64,000 nucleotides of DNA from Pedobacter steynii (lineage in GTDB: Bacteria > Bacteroidota > Bacteroidia > Sphingobacteriales > Sphingobacteriaceae): positions 186,001-250,000 of the forward strand of contig NZ_FNGY01000004.1 of NCBI RefSeq assembly GCF_900103665.1, written 5' to 3'. Shown here one piece after another: positions 15,920-27,200 of this stretch. A program made the position numbers and the translations under genes. Each line of letters starts with the position of its first letter. Position 1 is the stretch's first letter. The notes under the pieces were generated by a model that saw only the letters and a list, made by a program, of their open reading frames with translations, had not been told where the DNA came from and made no database searches.

Positions 15920-17446
15920 ATGAAAAAATTATTGATTCTTCTTTTAATTACGCCAATCATCAGCTTTGCACAACTAAAAACTGGGCGCTATTTTATAAGA
16001 CAAGCACATAACGGCAAATACATTCAATACAATTTATCTGCTACCTTAATGTTGGCCGATGCTTGTGCCGATTTTTCTTGTCGCACTCAATATTTTGATA
16101 TCACAGCGGTAGCAGGAACGTCAAAAATATATACCATAAAAAATGTGCAAACTGGAAAATATTTAACCTTTTCCGATTTAGACGCCTATGAAACAACAGC
16201 GCCAGCAATAAAGCTGGAACCATTACGGTCTGGCGCAAATAAACGTTTCCAACAGTTCTTAATCAATAGTGATAAAGATAATATTTACAGTATTCATCCA
16301 AATAAAATAACTGGCACATTAGAAGTGTTTTTGGCAACAGAAATGCGTGATATAAATAGCGGAGGAACTTTAATTGGTTTCGAATATAAAACTCCAGACC
16401 GCAACCCTGCAAATTATGCCAATACAACCAACGTAACTTGGAATTTTATGCCTATTCCAAATGCAACAGTAAGCAGAACATCAATTTCTACACCGGTTGT
16501 GGCAGACCGTACACTGCGTAGTCCATCGGTTATTGTTGAACAACCAAGCAGTAATAAATTAGATATTGATTTTAAAACAGGCGCGGATAACCTTGAAATG
16601 AAACCTTTTCAAGAAAATGTAGAAATACGAATTATAGTCAGAAACAAAGCAGATGTAATTTTATTAAATGCAAACAAAGGACAATCGTGGCCAAATAATT
16701 CGATAAAAAGAGTAACGGTTCCTTTGCCTGCTAATATTACTGTCGATGAGCTTAGAGAAATTCACGTTTATAGAAACCGAAAAAATGGTGGAACACCAAC
16801 TACCACCATATTTAACATTTCTGAAAAAGATAACTGGAATTTAGAGAAAATAACAGCCACGGCAAGGATAAAGGAAAATGGAGTGCTAAAAACGTACAGA
16901 TTTGCTGATTTACCTAGTCCTGTACCTGGTCGTCCTTTATTTAGATTTGTTTACGAAGGTGGCGATGGACGAAGTGAAGGACAAGTATTTAAAGGGTCAT
17001 TATCAAATGTAGGCTCTGGTTCCTCTACAAATACATCAGCTAATGCTACAAATGCAAGACCAGTATTTAAAATAGCAACCTTAACTGGCGGAGATGATTT
17101 GCGAGGTGGGAACGACAACCTAAACGTATTAATTAGACTAAAAATAAGACCGGTAAGAAACATTGCGCTAAACAATATCAACAATGGTGAAAAATGGAGC
17201 AATTTCACCGAAAAAACCGTAACAAAAACTATTACGGCCGCAGCATTTACTTTTGATGACATTGAAGATATTGTTTTAAGGCACACCGGTGGCAGAGGAA
17301 CCGGAGCCGACGATTGGTATTTAGATAAACTAAAAATTACGCTAACCATTGCTGGAGAAACCAGAGTTTTAGTTGATGAAGTGGCTGCGCCAATACACTA
17401 TTTTTCCGGAGATAATCGTTCGAAAATATTTACAATAATTAGGTAA
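15920..17446 (+). CDS. Secreted ricin-type beta-trefoil protein with a duplicated module
   Basis: A signal peptide (MKKLLILLLITPIISFA/QLK) precedes a beta-trefoil region of about 150 residues (GRYFIRQAHNGKYIQY, TIKNVQTGKYLTF), resembling ricin-B-like carbohydrate-binding folds. Two related modules follow, about residues 212-345 and 381-508. Each has a [TG]G[AD]D[ND]L start, a LNxNNGxxW-type core, DDIxDI or DELREI, then a NW or DW step and a closing strand. The second copy is better preserved. Lectin-like binding is likely. A Thr/Ser linker separates the first module from the second. Confidence 0.72.
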   Translation: MKKLLILLLITPIISFAQLKTGRYFIRQAHNGKYIQYNLSATLMLADACADFSCRTQYFDITAVAGTSKIYTIKNVQTGKYLTFSDLDAYETTAPAIKLEPLRSGANKRFQQFLINSDKDNIYSIHPNKITGTLEVFLATEMRDINSGGTLIGFEYKTPDRNPANYANTTNVTWNFMPIPNATVSRTSISTPVVADRTLRSPSVIVEQPSSNKLDIDFKTGADNLEMKPFQENVEIRIIVRNKADVILLNANKGQSWPNNSIKRVTVPLPANITVDELREIHVYRNRKNGGTPTTTIFNISEKDNWNLEKITATARIKENGVLKTYRFADLPSPVPGRPLFRFVYEGGDGRSEGQVFKGSLSNVGSGSSTNTSANATNARPVFKIATLTGGDDLRGGNDNLNVLIRLKIRPVRNIALNNINNGEKWSNFTEKTVTKTITAAAFTFDDIEDIVLRHTGGRGTGADDWYLDKLKITLTIAGETRVLVDEVAAPIHYFSGDNRSKIFTIIR

Positions 17447-17448
17447 TC

Positions 17449-17484
17449 ATGAAAAGATTATTCATTCTATTTCACTTTTATTAG
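17449..17484 (+). other. Truncated signal-peptide-like frame (11 codons)
   Basis: ATG followed by K-R-L-F-I-L-F-H-F-Y and a stop lies in the 72-bp gap before the lipoprotein gene. It looks like the first half of a signal peptide. It may be a relic or leader frame and is not a functional gene by itself. Confidence 0.2.
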
Positions 17485-17518
17485 CTGGATTATATAACGT
17501 CAATGAACTTTTAATGAC

Positions 17519-18097
17519 ATGAAAAAAATAATATTTGCTTTCATTATTCCTTGTTTATCTGTTGCTTGTACGATTTTAAAAAACGGCATCAGTTACAGCG
17601 GTGAGGAAGGTATTTTTGCTAAATCAGTTGCTCAATATCCAACTCAATATAGGCTAGTGGAATATGGGGAACCAAATTTTGAATTGGGAATTGAATTCAA
17701 ATCCCATAAAAATGGACGAATTAAAGGTATACGCATTAAAAATCCTCAATCGGGCAATTTGCGTTTATCGTTTTGGGATGCTGATGAAAAAAAATTGATT
17801 AGCACCTATACTTTTAACAATGGCAATCCCGGCAAATACAATTTTGGGTATTTTCAAATCCCTGTTAAAGCAAATAGAACCTATTGTTTAACTATTAACG
17901 TAAGGGAGTATTATTACCATGTTTTAACATTTGACAAGCTACCCTTAAACTTACAGGAAATTAGCTTAACGAATAGCGTTTATGCTGAAGGTAAATATCA
18001 ACGTTATCCAGAGTTTAAGGTTGATAATGTAATTCACGGCTTAATTGATTTAGATTTTGAATGGGAAGTAGAAAAGAAAATTTATGGGCGGCATTAA
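17519..18097 (+). CDS. Lipoprotein of unknown function
   Basis: MKKIIFAFIIPCLSVAC is a lipoprotein signal with Cys17 lipidated. The remaining about 175 residues are beta-rich (RIKGIRIKNPQSGNLRLSFWDADEKKLISTYTF), resembling an immunoglobulin-like or carbohydrate-binding sandwich. DUF4082-like surface domains have a similar W-D strand, but the match is loose. It is the last gene of the exported-protein run, and a strong hairpin lies after it. Confidence 0.7.
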   Translation: MKKIIFAFIIPCLSVACTILKNGISYSGEEGIFAKSVAQYPTQYRLVEYGEPNFELGIEFKSHKNGRIKGIRIKNPQSGNLRLSFWDADEKKLISTYTFNNGNPGKYNFGYFQIPVKANRTYCLTINVREYYYHVLTFDKLPLNLQEISLTNSVYAEGKYQRYPEFKVDNVIHGLIDLDFEWEVEKKIYGRH

Positions 18098-18169
18098 CCA
18101 ACACCACAATTGATAAAAAACGAAAGAATTGCTGAATTGGAAGACCAATAAATATATCATGGAAACAAT

Positions 18170-18199
18170 ACCTCTCCCCTGCATCAGCAAGGGAGAGGT
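18170..18199. terminator. Bidirectional terminator hairpin
   Basis: ACCTCTCCC and GGGAGAGGT form a 9-bp stem with a 12-base loop. It lies between the end of the plus-strand lipoprotein gene and the end of the minus-strand giant gene, and would stop transcription from both sides. Confidence 0.7.
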
Positions 18200-18222
18200 A
18201 CTTCCTATAAAACAAGCCCGGT

Positions 18223-21200
18223 TTAGCTCAAATCATTAATATCGCTATAAAATAAAATGATGTTCTTCAATTCAATCAATGGCAGTTTAACCTCCGTTAA
18301 TGAAGAGAAAACAGACACGTCCAATTGAATCCAGGCATTGGCTGTAGTAGGATTATTCTGCTCATACCAGGTCTTGATCGCCGCAGATAACTTACATACG
18401 AAGGAATCTGTCGGACTTACCGTAGCCGAACAACCTCCCGCCGGAATCGTAAAATCTGCCGGGATGGCAAAATTAAACGGCGGTGCCAGCAATATTGGCA
18501 ATTGGATCGCTGCCGGTAATACCAATGGGTCCGTCTGGATCGACTCACTCTGCAATATCGGATAGTTCCAGGTCGCACTCAATTTAATCAGCTGCTGATC
18601 GAGTTCATCCTTCGCAAAAAACACCGCAAAGAAATTAGCCAGCAACTCCCCTAGCGAATGTGGTACCGTTGGTACCGCCATCAGCTCTGCAATGTCAAAG
18701 AGATAATCATTGTTCAGGATCGGCACCAGCTTATTAGAGAACTTCACCAATGGACTACGGTATATAAATTGAGGATTTGTAGGGTTGTACGGGATCAGAT
18801 CTTCATTTCTGATGATCGACAATCCAGCCCAGGCATACTGGAACTCTAAAATATTCAACTCATTTACATTCACTTTTCTTGAAGAGACCGACAAGGAATC
18901 TATCCAGGACAGATAAACCGGGTTTTCACCTGTCGTTTGATACCAATACGCATTAGGAATCAACTTACCACTCTCATCCGTTGCCGGAACAGTCGTATAG
19001 TCAGGGATACTCACCACAGGCATATTTGGCAGCGTCACCGCGATATCCTGATTATTTCCGGTATAGTTCAATATATCCTGCTCAGAGATCTCATCCTGAG
19101 GTACAATAGTAACCAGTAAACGGTTATCATTGTCCTTATCATCCGTTTGAACGATCATGAAATCAAAGGCACGTTTCGTATCGGTATCACCACCGGCGGT
19201 TAAAACTACACTCGTATAATCATTCCAGGCAATTGCCAGATTATTCGTTAAGGTCACTAAGGCCTGCAATGCGTAATATGCATCGTCCAGATTAGGATCT
19301 GCAGAAGTAGAAGCAGCAGTAATCGCAGTAAGGTATTTGTTAAAATCATCCAATATCTGCGGCCATACCGTCACCAGTTGTGCCATATCATTAAACAGAT
19401 CACGCGAAGCACCGACCATCATTCTTGCCTGAGGCGAAGGTATCGTGTTGAACTCAATCTCAGAGAATATCCGGTCTTGTGCAGCCTGATCTTCCGTGTA
19501 AGAATAAGTATAATCCCATTGCGAAGCCTTCTCTAACTTCGCGTTTTCCGTATCTCCCGAAACATCAACCGGAGTTCCGGTCTGAGTGGTCAGCGTTGGC
19601 GGAGTTGGATAATTACGCAGCACGATGGGAATATCTACCAGCCCCAGGTTTTGTTGTAAGACCTGAAGATCTGACCCCGGACTTACCGGAGTGTTCACAT
19701 CGGCTGGAATAATAAAGGTCAGCCAGTTAGAGCCTTTATACCCTTCAATTCCAGGAACATCACTGATTTGAAACTCTATATGCGTCACCACATAAGAAAG
19801 GTTGAGCTCCACGCTGCTGTATTCTTTCGCATTCTTGGTAGAGAAGCTAAACGTTAAATAAGAATCCTCAGAACTTGCACCTTTCGCATTCAGCTGCACT
19901 TTAGCAGTAGAAATACTGTACATGCTTTTCAGATTATCATCCAGCGTCACCATGTCCTGTTTTAACGAGGATACCCCCTGGAATGCAGGATTATCTACCA
20001 TAGGAACACCATACAACCTTGGAGGCGTGGTATTATTGGCAAAACCTGTAAAATCAGAGGTCGCAGTCACTTTCGTCTGTACCAAAGCACTCACATTGTA
20101 CGCATTTCCCAGCTGATTCAGCAATTGCTGTTTAAACTGTTCTTTCGCATTCGCCAGGCTCTCCGGATCATCACTAATCACCGGAGCGGTTAAAACAGAT
20201 TCAATTTCATTGGAAATCGTATCCGCAAGGCTCTTCTTCGCATTGGTAATCGCTTCCACAAAAGTATCGGCATCAATCTGCTGCTCGCCCAACCAGACCT
20301 TTTCATCAGCTGCTTTGAGTTGGTCGACCAGGAATCCCGGCACGGAGAAATCTGAAGTCAGGAATACATCAATCACATTGAGTGACTGCGCAGCCCAGTT
20401 GTCCATATCAATCCCTGCAAAATTCTTCAATTCTACAGAACTGTCTACCAACCCTTTACCGGTTACATATTTCTGAATCGGCACTCCGTTTTTAGAAACC
20501 AGACTGGTATTTAATGGTTTAGGTGCATAAAATACCGGAAGCAAACTGTACACATAAATCGTATAGTGATACTGCTCAAATTCTGCCGCAGTAAGTACCG
20601 TTTTCAGCTGTACATCAAAATCTGTCCGGTTGTCATAGACCACATTCAGTAATGGTGTTAATTTATCCGTCACTTCTGTAGGCACCTTACCTTTGGTATC
20701 CAGGTTTTCAATAGATTGAGGCGTCAGCTGATAGAAACAAGCTTCTGAAGCCGACCAATAGATTCCCTGTCCTTCCTCCTGGCCCATACGGACCACATAT
20801 ACCGCCTGATTGCTGCTGCTTCCTGCCTGATCCGGATTGGTACCAATCGCAATTTTCAATTGATAAACACCCGGATTGCTGAAAGCCAGCTCAAATTTCG
20901 CGGCAAATTCATTCAGGCCATTCGGACTCGTTTGCGCATCCTGAGTACCTGATGGCGTGCTTGGATCAGTCTCTTTTAGCGCAATGATCGTTTGAGGCCT
21001 CACCGCAGTAACCGAGTTCGTTACCAGGCTGCTATCCTTAAAGTCATTGTTTACAAAGTCGAGATCCCTGGCAAATTCCACATCAACCGTTAACAGTAAA
21101 ATGGATGCCGTATCAATATCAGCCGGATTGATCGGATTCACAATAGGACTCATCACCGGAGGCGTTGCGTCCTGCTCATTTGATCTGGCCAGTAGATAAG

Positions 21201-24200
21201 TATAAGCGTCTTTTACAAACTGAAGCAACTGGTTAAACTGCGTTCCGGCAATCGCATAATCCTTATTCGGAGTCAGCGAAGTGCTCAGGTTGATGCTTAG
21301 CGTATTGTGCCCATCCTTAGGACTCAACTGCGTGATCTGGTAATAAATATTCGTATAAATGATCAGGTCGTTTTTGGCATTTGCTTTCCAGTCTTGCTGC
21401 TGATCAGCAGGGACATCCAGCGGCACATACCTTTGGGAATTGAAGTTAAAGTTTAAAGCCAGCTCAGCGCCAGTATTGTTATCATTATCAAACAGATAAC
21501 TCATCTCCAGACTCGGCCATTTACCCAATCCTTTTAACTCATCCGTATAAGCAATCTGCACCGGTGGATTGTTCAATGGCGTTTGCGGATCCAGACTTGG
21601 GTCACTAAATGGCGTAATCGTGTTGTTGCCATAGTAATCTACCCAGTCAAAATGCACCTGTGCCTGTCCGCCAATACCCAGATAAGGGTTGTCCTCTTTT
21701 TGAGGATAACCTGCCGGATAACCCACTGGATTTTCCAGAGGAAGCTCCATATATGCGTTCGGTTTGGCAAATTGCGCCAATGGAATCACCGGATTATACA
21801 CCCATAATTCATCTTCTATTGGTGTCGCTTCCGCTTTTCCTAACAGCTGATCCTGACTCTGAGAAGTCACCGGACCAGCTGGCAATCCAATTTCACTAGG
21901 CCCAAAATCAGCGTTCTCAATCACGTTGTAGCTGAGCAGGTTGTACAAATTGTCCAGGTATATTTTCGCATAATCCGGATCTGTCACTTTATAACCCTCC
22001 GGTAACACAGGATTGGTACGGTTAAGCTCAAATGAAGCCGCTCCTTGTGGCACATTGGATACCTTGTGTAAAATCTGGTCATTGATGGTCAACGGTGTAC
22101 TCGTACCGAAGAAATTGGTCACATTACGGACCGCCCATCCCAATACCGACATGTCTATAAAGTAATAAGCGGCAATGCTTCCAAAAGTATTTCCCGGGGT
22201 TCCGGCAGCGCTGCTAACCGTGTAATTCAGCACAGGAATATTGACCAATTGCCACAATGCTAAATTGTTCCAATCGGCGATCTGCGGATTTAAAGCCTGA
22301 AGATCTGTCGCGCTTACACTGTAATAGGCCGAAATCGTTGCCAGATTGTTCACCGTACTGATCCTGCCTACCTCATACACCAATCCGCTAAACGTAATCA
22401 CCGGTATCGGTGCTATACTGGTGTTTAAGACCACACTGGCATTGATTGCTGCAAACTCACTGAGCAGGATATTATACCTCGAACTGATAACTAATGGGGT
22501 ATCCAGGGTATTTTGCGCATAAACGGTCAGTCCTTTTTGCTCCGCACTTTCCGCATAAACCACACAAGAAGAAACATCAATTTTATCTCCCGTCACCGCA
22601 CAGTTCATGTAATTGCCCGGCTTATTGGCAAAGACATCGCTATAACTCACCATCAGGCGGATGGTAGCAGTATCCCCTTTACCAAATATGCTGTCCGGGA
22701 AACCTTTATTACCTTCAATCTCGTTGTAAAGTAAGTAATAACCTCCTGAACGGGTAATGCTGCATTCCCATAACAAACGGATAAAATCGTAGGTGCTGTT
22801 CAGGATTCCGGTGTCTAAAGTTGTTTCTTCAATCGCCAACATTGCCATTTTCATCGCCTGATTGGAAGGATTCGTTTCCGTAGAAAGGTTGGCCTGCACA
22901 ATAAATGATTTCATGCTGTCCATGCCTACCGACATCAATCCGCCATCGGCTTCATACAACCACTGAATATCAGTGACCATACCTTGGTTGTTGTTGCCGG
23001 AATTCGGATCCAGCGCTTGAAGCAATCTTTGTAAGATCGTTGCACCAGCCTCATCGGCACCCATCAACTCGTAAGTATACGCATTCACCACAGCGGTGGA
23101 TTCTCCTGTCAATCTTTTCAGATCGATCTCTACCATGGTATTCCAGCCGTAATAAGAAGAAGAACGGTAATCCATCAGGCCTTTGGCATCATTGTATTGT
23201 CCAATCTGAACACCAAACATCGATCCCGCCAGTTTTGGCAAGGCCAGCTGGGCAAGCATTCCTGAAGGGAACATCCAGATCAATGGAGAGATATCGTTCT
23301 GGTTGCCCATGCTGCCATACGGCAAGACTACTTTTCCGGACGACTGCCATTTGGTAACGGTCTGGAAGGTATATTGTAATGGCAATAAATCGTAAGGTTT
23401 CATTGGCGTCAATGAAAGCACCTCTGGTTGGATCCCCGTCTGCTGCGCATAATTCAGCAACGTACTGATCTGCGCAATATCCGGATCATCCAGTATCACG
23501 GAAAGCATATTTCCTCCCGGGTCATTTATAGATTTTCCATCAATCTGAAGCCAGCTCAGCGAAGAATTGATCAGCTGAATCTCAAAGCCTTTGGCCACAT
23601 CTGCAGGCAATACAAACTCCTGTCCGGTTAAAGAGAACAGGGCGCAATCACTGTCTGTCGGACATGGTGATCCTGCCGACAAGGTCAGTCCCGGTAAATC
23701 AGTAGGCAAACGCATGCCATGCAGCTGATACCTGGATGCCATACCAGACAATTGTCCGTAGCAACCATTTTCTGTGAAATAAGCCAGAATACTGCTCACA
23801 TCCAGAATCTCTAATCCCGGAATATTGGCACTGCTGTACCCATCTCCATTGTAAAACAGGTCAGTGATGATCTGATTTGAATAATTGGAAGCCATCAATG
23901 CCACAGTAGTGCTGTAAGTCACAGAAAGGTTAAGCAAAGTATCAGCCTGGGCCGGATCGTCAAAAATAACAGCACTGTAGTTAAACGGCGGAATTAACAG
24001 TTGTCCAAGGGGTTGAATATTCAGCGACTGTACCACAGGATCTGCAGCCAGAATTTCCGGAGTAACCGTAGTTTTAGTTGACACGGTAAGGTTCTCCGCC
24101 ATACTGGCCAGGGTATCTCCCGGCACAATGATATACGGTTCCGAATTATAAACAAAAGTATTCCCGGCGATGAACAAGCCCGGTGTCACCTGGTTTTGCA

Positions 24201-27200
24201 TCAATAGTCCGGCAACATCCACATTTTTATAAATGTTGGTTACTACTGAAGTAAAGGTATCCTCGTTTTTAGCCGTATAAACTACCGCACCAATAATCAA
24301 CCATCCTCCAGGCTGCGTTACCGCTGTTTCCTGGAATACCAGGTCTGCAGAAAGTAAGGCCAGCGTCGTATTTAACCCGGCTGCTACTGCTTGTAGCGTA
24401 TCTCCTGCTTTTACAGTATAAGAATTACCATTGTACTTCACAACCTGTCCCGGCGCGAGTAAACCTGGTACTGTACCGTTCTGAACGATCAGCATCGCTG
24501 AGGTAACCGCATACAGCATCGCCACAGAACTAAAGGTATCACCACTCGCAATCAGGTGCATATGCCCTGTGATCTGAAGGGAAACTCCAGCAGTAATCGG
24601 ATGATTTTGGTTGGCCACAGCAATGTCCTGCAAGACCACATGGTTGGAATAACCATTTGCCGTAAGGCCGTTTGCCCATGTCGTCATGGTCTGCAAACTG
24701 CGATCCACCGCCACTTTATCATCTGCACTGTCAATTTGGTAAGTAAAATTGTTCATCGCATCAGATCCATATCCGGCGAGTTGTTTTCCGATCAACACAA
24801 AGTAATCTTCAAAAACAAAGGTCGACATGCTATAGCTTGGCTCTGTGCCGTCCATCATTTTCGCCTGTGGCGCCGCATTACTTTCTTCGGAAACGCTCAC
24901 TTCCAGTTCAGCAAACCATTTCTTCACCTCCTCAAGATACTCGGCAGTCGCCATATTGTATTGGCTGAAATCAATGCTCAATGGAATACCAGGAACATTT
25001 AAACTCAGGTCATAGAACATCGGGAAAATTGCCGCAGAAGCAAGATCTTCACCCAAATTCTGAAGGTTAACTGCCGCAAATGAACTTTGCAGGAAGGTCA
25101 GGATATCAGCTGTAGGAATCGGGAAAGGATTGCCTTCGTTAGACAGCAACGCAATTAAATTGTCCAGATCCAGTTTTGAAATGCCCTGTGCGTCAATTTC
25201 CGCACGTGTAGTCAGACCTGCATTCGGATCTATATAATTGGCCACCAACCAGCGGAAGAAATCACTGCTCAACCGTTCAAATGAAGTCGTGCCATCACTC
25301 GGACCATTCGGATCCGGTGCATCAATGAACAACGTAGCTACATATTGTGCCTGCTGACTGTTCAGATTGCTACTTCCTTTAGGCGCAGAAACCGTTAGGT
25401 GCGGTACAAAGTATAAATTAAGTGTTGGCAATACATCATCAGATGTAGTGGCCAGCATGGTGTTAAACTGAAGCCTTGGCCTGCCAGCTTTACTGGTCAT
25501 CATCCTATACTGTGGCATCGCAAGCGCTGATGCCGCTGATGCTGCAGTCAGGTCTTTGTTCCATGGTGCAGCCGCACGATTGTCTGTGCCGATGGTCAGG
25601 TCTTGTCTGATCGTTGCATTGAAGCTGAAATGAATGGTCACTTTGAAGAAACCCAGGTTCAGACTTGCAGAAACCCTGACGTCAACAGTAGCCACAATGG
25701 CTAGTGGTATTTTGTTATAGGCTTCAAAGATCGCCTGTACGTAAATCGTGATCGTAATATTTACACTGGCAGAGATAATTCCAAAGTCGATAGAACCATA
25801 TAATTTACCAATGATCCCCACCGTACCTTTCAGGTAATAGTAGTAAGAAGTTTCGACCGTCTGCAGGTTTTGCTCCTGCCCTGCCAATGTACCCTGATAG
25901 GGATGATAACTGGCAATTACCCCTTCAATGATGCCAAATAAGGTGAGGCTGAAACCTGCACTCAGGAGACCATAATTAACACTATAGCCAACCCCAACCT
26001 GTAACCCTATTCCAAATACCAGTACCGGATTAAAGTTACCATAGCTCGTTGCAGGCACCAAATTGGTGGTGGCACTGCTCAGTTTGCCAAAATAGAACCC
26101 ACCTGAACCCATGGCAGGGATTCCCGGCGGCACAATGGCCTGAAGGGTAAAGGACCTTGAAAAATCCATATTGTACGGAAACCCGATGTCGACTTTAAAA
26201 TCGCCATTGGTATAGATTTCCAGGCTGATGCAGGGAAGGGTAATGTTCACTGCCCCAAATTGCAGGTTGCGCAATGCATCCGGCAGCGTCAGGTCCATCT
26301 GGTATACTCCAATAGAATCGGAGATCTTTTTATACATGATCTCAAATACGAGTCCTTTCAGCACTTTCGCTTTATCACCACTTAAGGCAATGCGGAGACC
26401 ATACAGGTTCGGGTCGTTGAACACAATCTGCGCGTCCACGGTCCAGACCGGTTTATCCTTGGTGCCTACATTTAACACCCCGAAACTGGTGGCGATCAGC
26501 CAATTGCTGTCTTCATTAAAATTAAGCAGCGTATTGCCAGAGCCTGGTCCTATCGGAATAGTTCCCGGTTCCGGTTCCGTAAATGCCTTTTGCATGGCAT
26601 CGGTCACCTCTTTAATCGATTGATAAGAAGCACTGTTGGTCAGCTCCACGTGTTGTCCCATGGCCAGCAGGTAAAGTCCGAAATACTCTGAACCCTGTCC
26701 CGGAACTTCAGGCATTTTGTTAATGTCCTGTCCGCCTTTCTCTGGTTTAAACAAATTACTGTCGTTCACACCAGGAACCGGCGATGATCCATCAAATGCA
26801 ATGAATACACCGGTCGAATTTTTGGTCAGGCTGATGCCATTGATGGTAATAAATATCAAATTGAGGCTCTTTCCGAATTTGTAGTTTACCTTGATGTCTT
26901 TTGTATCCAGATTATAGGTCACAGAGAAGCCGTCCAGGCTCAGGTCGTTCAGTAAATCCCATGGCGAATCCAGTTCAAAAGTAGGATCCCCCATCATTTT
27001 CATAAATGAGGTAATCAGGCTGCCTACAGACCATTTTTCAATGCGGAAAGTGATGGTTTTTGAGGCATCAGTAACGTTATATTCGGTGATGAATCCCTCC
27101 CACTGGATCGAGAGCAATTGATTATTTTTTGAAAAGTCGTAGCCAATATTCACCTCTGCATTGAAATACTCCAAGGTCACGGTTCCGGCAATGGCACCCT

